Positions 27,910 through 36,708 of a stretch of 64,000 nucleotides of DNA are shown piece after piece. A program made the translations under genes and the position numbers. The notes beneath the pieces are model-generated. The model made no database searches and had not been told where the DNA came from. It was given only the letters and a program-made list of their open reading frames with translations. Position 1 is the first letter of the stretch. Each line of letters opens with the position of its first letter. The DNA comes from Planctomycetaceae bacterium. Lineage in GTDB: Bacteria; Planctomycetota; Planctomycetia; Planctomycetales; Planctomycetaceae. The stretch is taken from assembly GCA_041398785.1 (NCBI GenBank), contig JAWKUA010000002.1:310001-374000 (forward strand), read 5' to 3'.

Positions 27910-29430
27910 ATGAAGCATACACTGATTTTGACTCAGTCCGCCGCCTTTGCGCTGGGAATCCTGCTTGTTCTTCCGGGCACCATCGCGTCGGCTCGGGGCG
28001 GCGACTCGCCAAATGTCATCCTGCTGATGGGGGACGATCATGGCTGGGACGAAACCGGCTACAATGGTCATCCGTATTTGAAGACACCCGTCCTGGATGA
28101 AATGGCGGCATCCGGTCTGAGACTGGACCGGTTCTATTCGGCGCACCCCACGTGTTCCCCGACTCGCGGCAGTGTCATCACCGGACGTCATCCGAATCGC
28201 TATGGCACATTCGCCCCCAACTGGTCGATTCGGCCCGAAGAAGTCAGCATCGCCCAGATTCTCAGCAAAGCCGGCTACAGCTGTGGGCATTTCGGGAAAT
28301 GGCATCTCGGTCCGGTCAGGGCAGATTCGCCGACAAATCCGGGAGCAATGGGATTTGACGACTGGCTTTCTCACGACAATTTCTTCGAACTCCATCCCTG
28401 GTTGTCGCGCCGGGGAGAAATGCCGAAGCAATTTCGCGGCGAAAGCTCGGAGATATTGGTCGAGAACGCCATTCGGTTCATCGAGTCGGCACACGACCAC
28501 CAACAACCTTTCTTCGTTGTCGTCTGGTTTGGTTCGCCGCACGAACCCTACAGCGGCGTCGATAACGATCTCGCGCTGTATGACGATTTGCCGGAAGCTC
28601 TGCATCAGCGAACTGTGCGTCTGACATCAAACGAAACGGGAGCACCGGTTGAACGTCCGCTGGCCGACGTCCTGCAGGAACGATACGCGGAAATCACTGC
28701 GATGGACCGCTCCATCGGCCGGTTACGCACGTGGCTCAGCGGACGAAACCTGCGAGACAATACACTGCTCTGGTATTGCGGCGACAACGGCACGTCAGGC
28801 GACGGAATCGTGACCTCTCCATTCCGAGGCCAGAAGGCCACAATGTATGAAGGCGGCATCCGGGTTCCCGGCATCATCGAATGGCCGGCGCGGATATCAT
28901 CGCCCGTGGTTTCTGACGTCAGTGCCGTAACCAGCGATATCCTGCCGACGCTGTGTGACGTAACGGACCAGCCGCTGCCCGACCGGCCTTTGGACGGGAT
29001 CAGTCTGAAGCCGCTGATCGAAGGCAGCATGACGAAACGCCCCGGTCCGATTTGCTTCTGGAGCTTCGACGACGGACGGGAATCCCGCGGCCAACCGTGG
29101 ATCGATCCGGATCTGCAGCAGGGCACAACACCGCTGGTGAAACTCATGGACGGTCGACCGACACGATCGTTCCGCAACTTACATCATCCCGAAATCGACG
29201 AACGCGACTTCAACGGCGCACGCGCTATCCTGCACGACGGTTACAAGCTGGTTGTTGGCAACAGCGCCGGACGTGACGCCGGACTGGAACTGTTCGATTT
29301 GAAAAGCGATCCCTCAGAGAAGAGCAATGTCATCAAATCTCATCCGGAGATCGCTGCGGATCTGCAACAGCAACTTCGCGATTGGCAACAGTCCGTGCTC
29401 ACCAGTCTGACCGGAGCTGACTATCATTAG
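27910..29430 (+). CDS. Type I arylsulfatase (Cys-type)
   Basis: A 506-residue secreted sulfatase. A signal peptide occupies about residues 1-30. The metal-binding start is VILLMGDDHGWDETGYNGH (Asp42-Asp43), and the formylglycine motif is Cys82-Ser-Pro-Thr-Arg86 in AHPTCSPTRGSVITGRH. Other family blocks: YSCGHFGKWHLGPV, WYCGDNGTSGDG, PFRGQKATMYEGGIRVPGI. It hydrolyses sulfate esters, probably from sulfated polysaccharides, and would need a separate formylglycine-generating enzyme. The FGE-fold protein at 16.4 kb lacks the canonical cysteines, so the true activator is presumably elsewhere. It lies in a same-strand cluster from the GDPD-peptidase fusion through the DUF1592/DUF1552 pair. Confidence 0.93.
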   Translation: MKHTLILTQSAAFALGILLVLPGTIASARGGDSPNVILLMGDDHGWDETGYNGHPYLKTPVLDEMAASGLRLDRFYSAHPTCSPTRGSVITGRHPNRYGTFAPNWSIRPEEVSIAQILSKAGYSCGHFGKWHLGPVRADSPTNPGAMGFDDWLSHDNFFELHPWLSRRGEMPKQFRGESSEILVENAIRFIESAHDHQQPFFVVVWFGSPHEPYSGVDNDLALYDDLPEALHQRTVRLTSNETGAPVERPLADVLQERYAEITAMDRSIGRLRTWLSGRNLRDNTLLWYCGDNGTSGDGIVTSPFRGQKATMYEGGIRVPGIIEWPARISSPVVSDVSAVTSDILPTLCDVTDQPLPDRPLDGISLKPLIEGSMTKRPGPICFWSFDDGRESRGQPWIDPDLQQGTTPLVKLMDGRPTRSFRNLHHPEIDERDFNGARAILHDGYKLVVGNSAGRDAGLELFDLKSDPSEKSNVIKSHPEIAADLQQQLRDWQQSVLTSLTGADYH

Positions 29431-29446
29431 TGCTGCCACCGGAGGC

Positions 29447-32400
29447 ATGACGTTAGCGCATTCAGTTAAGGGCAGGTACGTTTTGGCAGTCTACAAATCA
29501 AGCTGGTCCTCCGCACTGACCCTGGCATTGAGTGTCAGCCTCGTATCGCCTGTCGTGGGTGAAGGCCAGACTGCCGAGTCCGCGGGTACCGGTCTGAACC
29601 AACTGACCGAACAGTTCAACACAACCGTGCAGCCATTTCTGGCGAATCACTGCATCGACTGCCACGGCGCGGACGATCCGCAGGCGAAGTTGGATCTCAG
29701 CCGGTTTCGCACTGTGAACTCCGTTTCGGAAGCTCATCAGACCTGGCAGGAAATCATCGAGCGACTTGAAGCAGACGAAATGCCGCCGGCGGAAATTGAT
29801 CACCGGCCGACTTCGGAACAGCGGCGCGAGATCATCGACTGGATCACGGCGGCTCGCGAATTCGAAGCCGCACGACATGCGGGTGATCCGGGTCTTGTTC
29901 TGGCCCGCAGGCTCAGCAACGCCGAATACAACTACACCATCCGGGATCTGACCGGTGTCGACATCCGACCGACGGCCACGTTTCCCGTTGACCCGGCCAA
30001 TGAAGCAGGGTTTGACAATTCCGGTGAATCGCTGGCGCTTTCGCCCGGGCTGTTGAACAAGTATCTGGAAGCGGCGCGGCACGTCGTCGAACATCTGGTG
30101 CTCAAGCCGGACGGCATTGCCTTCGCCCCGCATCCGGTGGTGACCGACACTGACCGCGACAAATACTGCGTGAAGCGGATTGTTGAATTCTACCTGCGGC
30201 AGCCGGTGGACTATGCGGCCTATTTTCGCGCGGCGTGGCAGTATCGGCATCGAGCAGCCCACGGACGAGCGGATGCGTCACTTGATGACCTTGCCGCCGC
30301 CAATCAGATCAGCAGTAAGTACCTGTCGATTGTCTGGTCGCTATTGAACGATGCGGAGAATTCTGTCGGCCCGGTCGCAAAGCTGCAGGCGATGTTTCGG
30401 GATTTGCCTTCCGACTCAACTCAGACCGACACCATTCAGAGCGGTTGCGAACGAATGCGGGACTTCGTGACGGTGCTGCGAGGCAAGCTTGTGCCGAAGT
30501 TTGACAATCTGCGAATCGAAGGCGTCCATGTGGGTTCGCAGCCGTTTGTGCTGTGGAAGAACCGGCAGTATGCGGCTCACCGCCGGTCATTCGATCCGGC
30601 AGTATTGGTTGCCCGGTCGGATGCCCCGGACGACGATGCCTCCGAAGAAACCGCCACTGTCGATGCAGACCTGTTGATTCCCGCCGGTGATGGCGAACGT
30701 GCTCGTCACGAAGCTGCCTTCGCGAAGTTCTGCCGAGTATTTCCGGATGCCTTCTTTATCTCGGAACGAGGCCGTGACTACGTAAAGGAATCCGAAAAGC
30801 AGCAGGGAGAAAAGGGCCGTCTGCTGAGCGCCGGCTTCCACAGCATGATGGGTTACTTCCGCGACGACGGTCCCCTGTACGACATGGTCCTGAACGAATC
30901 GCAGCGGCAGGAACTGGATTCACTCTGGCGTGAGCTGGATTTTGTCGCGTCGGCACCGATGCGGCAGTATGTCGGATTTCTGTGGTTTGAACGAACGGAT
31001 TCACGATTCATGCGCGATCCGCAATTCGATTTCGCCCGCGCGGAGGATCGCGAGGCACAATCGGCGGAGATGATTCAGAAGCTGGCCGAAGTGTATCTGG
31101 CGAAGGCGGAGGCCAACGGCGGCGAACCGGTCGCGATGGAGGCGATTGCTCATTACTTTCGTGAGATCAATGAACAAATCCGCTGGGTCGAAAACGCCCG
31201 ACTGGCCGCGGAGCCGTCGCACCTGCAGGCCGTTCAGGACTTCGCCGAACGGGCGTATCGCCGGCCACTGTCGTCTGAGGAACGCGATGAACTGGTCGCA
31301 TTCTATCGTACTCTGCGCGGAGACGACGGGTTGACTCACGAAGAGGCCATTCAGGACGCGATCGTGTCGATCCTGGTTTCGCCGCATTTCAGTTATCGAC
31401 TCGATCTCGGTCGTCCTGATTCGGAAGTGCTGTCTTCCGCAAACGGTCGTCGGCAGTTGACCGCCTATGAACTTGCGAGCCGCCTGAGCTACTTCCTGTG
31501 GTCCAGCATGCCGGACGAAACACTGCTGCAAGCGGCGGCCAGCGGAAAACTGCACGATGCTGAAACTCTGCTCGAACAGACTCAGCGAATGCTGCGTGAC
31601 GATCGCGTGCGAGGCCTGGCGACGGAGTTCGGCGGCAACTGGCTCGATTTTCGGCGATTCGAAGAACACAACAGCGTGGATCGCGAACGGTTCCCGGAAT
31701 TCACCGACGAGCTGCGGCAGGCGATGTTTGAAGAGCCCATCCGATTCTTCGTCGATGTCGCGCAGAATGATCGATCGGTGCTGGACTTCCTGAACGCCGA
31801 TCACACGTTCGTCAACGACGTGCTGGCCCGGCACTACGGCATTCCCGTGCCGGAAGAAGTGGCAGCGGACGACTGGGACCGCATCGACAACGCGGCACAG
31901 TACAGTCGCGGAGGACTGCTGCCGATGTCGGTGTTCCTGACGAAGAACGCGCCCGGTCTGCGGACCAGCCCCGTCAAACGCGGCTATTGGGTTGTGCGAC
32001 GTCTGCTGGGCGAGCGCATTCCACCGCCGCCGCCAAACGTTCCGGAACTGCCGAATGACGAATCCCGGCTGGGAGACCTCACGCTGCGCGAAGCCCTCGC
32101 TCAGCATCGTGACAACAAGAGCTGTGCCGGCTGCCACGAACGGATTGATTCCGTCGGCCTGGTCTTCGAGGGATTCGGTCCGGTCGGAGAACGCCGCGAC
32201 GTGGATCTCGGCGGCCGTCCCGTTGACACGGCTGCGACTCTGCCCGGCGGCATCGACGCGGCGGATGTCGGTGATCTGCAAACGTACCTCGTCGAACAGC
32301 GGCGCGATGATTTCCTCGATAACCTGTGCCGCAAGTTGTTATCGTATGCCCTTGGACGAAGCCTGATCCTTTCGGACGAACTGCTGATCCGCGACATGCG

Positions 32401-32506
32401 CAGCCGGCTGGAATCCGATGACTTCCGGTTCGGCAGCCTGATCGAATCCATCGTGACCAGTCCGCAGTTTCTGAACAAACGCAACGACTCTTCAACGCCG
32501 GAGTGA
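29447..32506 (+). CDS. Planctomycete cytochrome protein with DUF1587/1592/1595/1588/1585 domains
   Basis: A 1019-residue secreted protein. An N-terminal haem motif reads NHCIDCHGAD, followed by a DUF1587-like block (LARRLSNAEYNYTIRDLTGVD), a DUF1595/DUF1592 core (FAERAYRRPLSSEERDELV; YELASRLSYFLWSSMPDE), DUF1588 (GGLLPMSVFLTKNAPGLRTSPVKRG-like; SCAGCHERIDSVGLVFEGF) and DUF1585 at the end (KLLSYALGRSLILSDE). These domains co-occur in planctomycete proteins that pair with DUF1552, found here 3 bp downstream. The start at 29447 follows the sulfatase by 16 bp, supporting an operon. A periplasmic redox or carbohydrate-related role is presumed; the activity is unproven. Confidence 0.92.
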   Translation: MTLAHSVKGRYVLAVYKSSWSSALTLALSVSLVSPVVGEGQTAESAGTGLNQLTEQFNTTVQPFLANHCIDCHGADDPQAKLDLSRFRTVNSVSEAHQTWQEIIERLEADEMPPAEIDHRPTSEQRREIIDWITAAREFEAARHAGDPGLVLARRLSNAEYNYTIRDLTGVDIRPTATFPVDPANEAGFDNSGESLALSPGLLNKYLEAARHVVEHLVLKPDGIAFAPHPVVTDTDRDKYCVKRIVEFYLRQPVDYAAYFRAAWQYRHRAAHGRADASLDDLAAANQISSKYLSIVWSLLNDAENSVGPVAKLQAMFRDLPSDSTQTDTIQSGCERMRDFVTVLRGKLVPKFDNLRIEGVHVGSQPFVLWKNRQYAAHRRSFDPAVLVARSDAPDDDASEETATVDADLLIPAGDGERARHEAAFAKFCRVFPDAFFISERGRDYVKESEKQQGEKGRLLSAGFHSMMGYFRDDGPLYDMVLNESQRQELDSLWRELDFVASAPMRQYVGFLWFERTDSRFMRDPQFDFARAEDREAQSAEMIQKLAEVYLAKAEANGGEPVAMEAIAHYFREINEQIRWVENARLAAEPSHLQAVQDFAERAYRRPLSSEERDELVAFYRTLRGDDGLTHEEAIQDAIVSILVSPHFSYRLDLGRPDSEVLSSANGRRQLTAYELASRLSYFLWSSMPDETLLQAAASGKLHDAETLLEQTQRMLRDDRVRGLATEFGGNWLDFRRFEEHNSVDRERFPEFTDELRQAMFEEPIRFFVDVAQNDRSVLDFLNADHTFVNDVLARHYGIPVPEEVAADDWDRIDNAAQYSRGGLLPMSVFLTKNAPGLRTSPVKRGYWVVRRLLGERIPPPPPNVPELPNDESRLGDLTLREALAQHRDNKSCAGCHERIDSVGLVFEGFGPVGERRDVDLGGRPVDTAATLPGGIDAADVGDLQTYLVEQRRDDFLDNLCRKLLSYALGRSLILSDELLIRDMRSRLESDDFRFGSLIESIVTSPQFLNKRNDSSTPE

Positions 32507-32509
32507 ATC

Positions 32510-33853
32510 ATGACCAGCGACATTCCGAATCGCCCGCGCCGTGTCGGACGCCGCACTGTTCTTCGCGGTGCCGGTGTCGCCGTGTCTCTGCCCTGGCTGG
32601 ACTCGGTTCCGGTGTGGGGGCTGGAAACCTCGGCCGTTGACGGATCCGACGGGTTTCCTCAGCGCTTCGCCGTGCAGTTCATGGCATGTGGAGTTCACCC
32701 CGATCACTGGTGGGCGAAGGGTATTGGATCGGAGATGGAACTCAGCCCCAGCCTGACTCCGCTGGAGCCGCTTCGGGAAAAGCTGAATGTGATCCAGGGA
32801 CTCTTCAATAAGAACGCGACCGGGGTTGGCATTCATCCCGGCCAGACCGGAAACATCCTGTCCGGAGCCGCACTGCAAAAGGGTGCGGAACTTCGCGGCG
32901 GCATCAGCGTCGATCAGGTTCTGGCGAATCACCTCGGGCAGGACACCGCTCAGCCCAGCATGGTCCTGGGATGCGAACAACCGATTACCGGCTATCACGA
33001 AACGAACTTTTCGATGGCCTACAGTTCGCACATTTCGTGGCAGAACGCGACGTCGCCCGTGCCGATGGAAGTCTATCCTTCGCTGGCGTTTGACAGCCTG
33101 TTCGACAACCGCGGCAGTCGCCGCAACAAAAGCGTGCTGGATCGCGTCCGCGAACACGCCGCCAGTCTCAGCCGCCAGGCCGGTTCCAGCGACCGCGCCA
33201 AGCTCGACGAATACCTGACCAGCGTTCGAGAAGTTGAAAAACGGATTGACCGCCAGCGCGACGAACAGAACAAAACCATCGAACGTGCTCGCGAGCAGGG
33301 ACAACCCGTCGCCACAATGCCGCGACCCGATAACGGATTGCCCGAAGACATCCGCGAACACATGCAGCTGATGTGCGACATCATTGCGATGGCCTTTCAG
33401 ACGGACAAGACACGCTTCGCGACGCTGTTGCTGTGTCGGGACATTTCCGGACTGTTCTATCCGTTCCTTGATGTCCGCAACGCTCACCATTCCGCTTCGC
33501 ACAACGATCGATCCGAAGACTGGGAACGAGTGACGCGGTACTACTGCAGCCAGTTGGCGTATCTAGCCGGCCGGCTGGACGCGATGTCGGAAGGCGATCG
33601 CACCGTGCTGGACAATTCGTGTCTGCTGTTCGTCAACAACATGTGGTCCGGCAGCAAACACGATTCGACGAAAGTGCCGCTGCTGACCGTCGGCGGACTT
33701 GGTGGCACTCTCGAAACCGGCCGCGTGCTGGACTACACCGAAGCGGGTGACGACAACCGCAAACTCTGCAGCCTGTACCTGACGCTCATGAATCGCATGG
33801 GCCTGAAGACCGAACGATTCGGTGACGCCGAAACTCAACTGGCGAATCTGTAG
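32510..33853 (+). CDS. DUF1552 domain protein, Tat-exported
   Basis: A 447-residue product with a twin-arginine-like N-terminus (GRRTVLRGAGVAVSLPWLDS), then the DUF1552 pattern: RFAVQFMACGVHPDHWW, LEPLREKLNVIQGLFN, HPGQTGNILSGA, SIDQVLAN-like ISVDQVLANHLGQ, PSMVLGCEQP, SFDSLF-like LAFDSLFDN, LSRQAGSSDRAKLDEYLTSVREVEKRI, and LDNSCLLFVNNMWSG near the end. It starts four bases after the cytochrome protein stop, so the two are almost certainly cotranscribed and probably translationally coupled. DUF1552 is structurally related to DUF1501 and is the usual partner of DUF1592-type cytochromes. The function remains unknown. Confidence 0.92.
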   Translation: MTSDIPNRPRRVGRRTVLRGAGVAVSLPWLDSVPVWGLETSAVDGSDGFPQRFAVQFMACGVHPDHWWAKGIGSEMELSPSLTPLEPLREKLNVIQGLFNKNATGVGIHPGQTGNILSGAALQKGAELRGGISVDQVLANHLGQDTAQPSMVLGCEQPITGYHETNFSMAYSSHISWQNATSPVPMEVYPSLAFDSLFDNRGSRRNKSVLDRVREHAASLSRQAGSSDRAKLDEYLTSVREVEKRIDRQRDEQNKTIERAREQGQPVATMPRPDNGLPEDIREHMQLMCDIIAMAFQTDKTRFATLLLCRDISGLFYPFLDVRNAHHSASHNDRSEDWERVTRYYCSQLAYLAGRLDAMSEGDRTVLDNSCLLFVNNMWSGSKHDSTKVPLLTVGGLGGTLETGRVLDYTEAGDDNRKLCSLYLTLMNRMGLKTERFGDAETQLANL

Positions 33854-33883
33854 CGGCCGATCGCTATCAAGTCGGAGGTTTCC

Positions 33884-34684
33884 GTGAAGTCAAAGAAGAG
33901 TCCGTTTCCGGGCATGGACCCGTATCTCGAATCCAAGTGGCGTGAAGTCCATGCCAGGCTGATCGTCTATGCTGCTAACGAGATCAACCAGCACCTTCCT
34001 GACGACCTGCAGGCCAACATCGAAGAAAGCCTCGCCGTTTACGCCGAAGGTGAACACGCGCGGTCCATTATCCCCGACATTCATGTTGCCGAGGAGCCCT
34101 CGTTCCGAACCGGGACGCCCGTCGAAAGCCATGCGGGCAGCAGCCAGGCGACCGTCGCCGCCCCGATACTGCTGAAGCGACCGCCGCATGCGACCCGCCA
34201 TCTGGAAATCACAACCGCGGACGGGAAGGTCGTCACCGCGATCGAATTCCTGAGTCCCTGGAACAAAGTTGGCTCGCGAAATCGCGAACAGTACACGCGC
34301 AAGCAGCTCGGTTACCTCGATGCCGGAGTCAACCTGGTGGAAATCGACCTCGTGCGACAGGGAGCGTATGTGCTGGCGGCCCCGCTGGAAGAAATCCTGG
34401 AAGACCAGAGGACGCCCTACATGGTCTGCGTCAGCCGCGGAATCGATCCGTTCCAGGTCGAGTTGTACCGTGCTCCGCTTCAGGAACGGCTGCCGAATAT
34501 TCCGATTCCACTGCGGCCCGACGAACGCGACCTCGTGCTGGAGCTTCAGCCGCTGATTGACGCCTGTTACCGCGACGGACGCTACTACCGCTTTGACTAT
34601 TCCGTTCCGCCTGCGGCCAGATTTAACGAGTCTGATTCAGCGTGGATCGCAGCGATTTTGAAGGAACGTGACCGCAGCATCTGA
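33884..34684 (+). CDS. DUF4058 family protein
   Basis: A 266-residue cytoplasmic-looking protein starting at GTG (33884), with a strong GGAGG 6 bases upstream that decides this start. The start block KSPFPGMDPYLESKWREVHARL is the DUF4058 signature. The central part reads RHLEITTADGKVVTAIEFLSP, then YLDAGVNLVEIDLVRQG and TPYMVCVSRGIDPFQVELY, and the C-terminus LVLELQPLIDACYRDGRYY. It is common in planctomycetes and cyanobacteria and has been compared to restriction-endonuclease-like folds, but no function is established. It lies 30 bp after the DUF1552 gene and is followed by a strong hairpin. Confidence 0.88.
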   Translation: MKSKKSPFPGMDPYLESKWREVHARLIVYAANEINQHLPDDLQANIEESLAVYAEGEHARSIIPDIHVAEEPSFRTGTPVESHAGSSQATVAAPILLKRPPHATRHLEITTADGKVVTAIEFLSPWNKVGSRNREQYTRKQLGYLDAGVNLVEIDLVRQGAYVLAAPLEEILEDQRTPYMVCVSRGIDPFQVELYRAPLQERLPNIPIPLRPDERDLVLELQPLIDACYRDGRYYRFDYSVPPAARFNESDSAWIAAILKERDRSI

Positions 34685-34741
34685 CCCTGACGCGCCGCCG
34701 CATCATCTCAGTGTCACTGTCGCGAGCCGGTTGCTCAAACA

Positions 34742-34770
34742 CGGAACGGTTTGCCACAAGCCTTGTTCCG
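34742..34770 (+). other. Stable RNA hairpin between DUF4058 and metallo-hydrolase genes
   Basis: CGGAACGGTTTG (34742-34753) can pair with CAAGCC and GTTCCG (34757-34770) across the loop CCA, giving 12 pairs (one G-U) with a 2-base bulge. No T-run follows. It sits 57 bases after the DUF4058 stop and 36 bases before the next start, so it may separate or attenuate transcription. Confidence 0.45.
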
Positions 34771-34806
34771 GCAGCGTAGCTCATATCGTTTTCCGAGGAA
34801 TCTGCC

Positions 34807-36708
34807 ATGCTGGGAAAGTCTGCGTTGGATCTCTGCCGTTGTGCGGCCATGGCCGCGGTTCTGTCCGCGACGATGAATGCGACAAAAAGCGCCGGTGACC
34901 AGATCACGGAAAACTGCATCGTTGAATACGGACCGGTCAACGGCGCTGTCATTCGATCAAACGGTCAGCAGCTTGCGGTGTATGGCTGGGACGACGGCCC
35001 GGTCGACCGGCTGCTGCTGACCCACGGTCGCCGCGACGTTGTGTGGCGAATGAAGGGCGCCGCGGAAACGGCCTCGGTCACGGCACCGGTTCGCGAAAGA
35101 TACTTGCTCGAAAGCGGCCCGGAGTTCTGGGCGGCATTTCCGACTGCGAAGTTTCACGACTACGCTCAGCAGTCGACAAAGATCCCCGATCATCGAATTA
35201 CCGTCGATCACTGGGTCGGAGATGGCGACACAATCGAATGGAATGGGCTCGTTTTTCAGGTGCTGGAAACTCCGGGCTACACGCGCGGGTCGACGACGTA
35301 CGTCGTGGAACTTGACGGGAAGCGCATCGGCTTCACGGGCGACCTGATCTACGGCGACGGTCGGATACCGGATCTGTACAGTTTTCAGGACGCGATCCCG
35401 GACGCACAGATTCGCGGCTACCACGGTTACGGAGCCCGTCTGGCAGATCTGGTCACCAGTCTCGATCGGATCGTCGAAGCCAGGCTGGACATCATCGTTC
35501 CGGCGCGAGGCCCGGTGATCCAGAACCCGGAGGAATCTGCCCGTCGGCTGAAGCAGCGAGTCCAGGCCGTTTACCGCAATTACCTATCGACAAATGCGCT
35601 GCACTGGTATTTCCGCGAAGATCGCATGAAGTTGTGCGGCGAACGAGTGCTTGGAAAGGGTGCTGACATTGAACTGATGCCGTACTCGCGGCACGAGAAA
35701 ACGCCTGACTGGATCTTTCAGAACTCAACCAGCCGGCTGCTGCTGTCAGAAAACCGCCGGGGCTTCCTGCTGGACTGCGGCTACCAGCGCGTCATCGATG
35801 CGGTTCAGGAACTGATCGATCAGGAAGTCATTGAGAAAGTCGACGGGATCTTCGTCACACATTTTCACGACGATCACACGGACATGGTTCAGGCCGCCGC
35901 CGAAAAATTCGACTGCCCGGTTTACGCCACGCCGGAATACGCTGACGTCCTGGAAAATCCTGACGCGTACCACCTGCCGGCTCTGACCGCGAATCCGATT
36001 CGTCACGTTCAGCGCATGACAAACGGCCAGTCGATGAAATGGAACGAGTTCGAACTGACGTTCCATTACTTCCCCGGCCAGACGTGGTATCACGGTGCGC
36101 TGCATGTCCGCAAGCCCGATGAACGACCCGTGTTTTTTATCGGCGATGCGTTCGCCCCGTCAGGTTTCGACGATTACTGCGTGCAGAACCGAAACCTGCT
36201 GCACGATGACGAAGGATACCTGCTGTGCCTGAAGAAGATTCACGACGCCGGAGACTGCTGGCTGGTGAACGAACACATCGAATACGTATTCGACTTTTCT
36301 GATGATGAACTGAGTTATCTCGAACAGCGCTATCGCGAACGTCGCAACATGCTGGCGGAACTTTTTCCCTGGGACGACCCGAACTACGGCGTCGATGAAC
36401 AGTGGGCCGTCATGTATCCGCGGGGCGTAAGAACCAAAACGGGCGACACTTTCAGACTGCAGGTACGGATCACGAACCATTCTCCGGTCGTGCGACAGTT
36501 TCGCGTCACGCCTGCGGTGCCCGGCGGGCTGACTCTGATGTCCGGTGAAGAATCCGTCACGCTGCAACCGCATGAGTCGGGTGCCGCGACTGTGCTGTTG
36601 CGCGCCGACGCGGCAAACGAAACACCGCACGTCGTCACAGCGGATATCGAAAGCGACGGCATGTCGTTCAGACGCTGGGCGGACGCACAGATCACGGTTG
36701 AACCATGA
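34807..36708 (+). CDS. Tandem metallo-beta-lactamase-fold hydrolase
   Basis: A 633-residue protein. The N-terminal MBL-like region (about residues 45-240) is degenerate: DRLLLTHGRRDVV where HxHxDH is expected, but with TPGYTRGSTTYVV and GFTGDLIYGDG. A second MBL domain begins near residue 300 and is complete: FVTHFHDDHTDM with His352, His354, Asp356 and His357, the later FPGQTWYHGALHV and FFIGDAFAPSGFDDY (metal Asp). A C-terminal beta-rich tail resembling an immunoglobulin-like domain follows (PVVRQFRVTPAVPGGLTL). The N-terminus is weakly hydrophobic and may be a signal. RBS GAGGAA lies upstream of the ATG. The stop overlaps the next gene in ATGA, indicating coupled translation. Substrate unknown. 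Confidence 0.82.
   Translation: MLGKSALDLCRCAAMAAVLSATMNATKSAGDQITENCIVEYGPVNGAVIRSNGQQLAVYGWDDGPVDRLLLTHGRRDVVWRMKGAAETASVTAPVRERYLLESGPEFWAAFPTAKFHDYAQQSTKIPDHRITVDHWVGDGDTIEWNGLVFQVLETPGYTRGSTTYVVELDGKRIGFTGDLIYGDGRIPDLYSFQDAIPDAQIRGYHGYGARLADLVTSLDRIVEARLDIIVPARGPVIQNPEESARRLKQRVQAVYRNYLSTNALHWYFREDRMKLCGERVLGKGADIELMPYSRHEKTPDWIFQNSTSRLLLSENRRGFLLDCGYQRVIDAVQELIDQEVIEKVDGIFVTHFHDDHTDMVQAAAEKFDCPVYATPEYADVLENPDAYHLPALTANPIRHVQRMTNGQSMKWNEFELTFHYFPGQTWYHGALHVRKPDERPVFFIGDAFAPSGFDDYCVQNRNLLHDDEGYLLCLKKIHDAGDCWLVNEHIEYVFDFSDDELSYLEQRYRERRNMLAELFPWDDPNYGVDEQWAVMYPRGVRTKTGDTFRLQVRITNHSPVVRQFRVTPAVPGGLTLMSGEESVTLQPHESGAATVLLRADAANETPHVVTADIESDGMSFRRWADAQITVEP

Noticed and set aside
31001..32281. 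426-residue frame antisense to the DUF1592-type gene
   Set aside because: Shadow of a recognised gene with no motif of its own.
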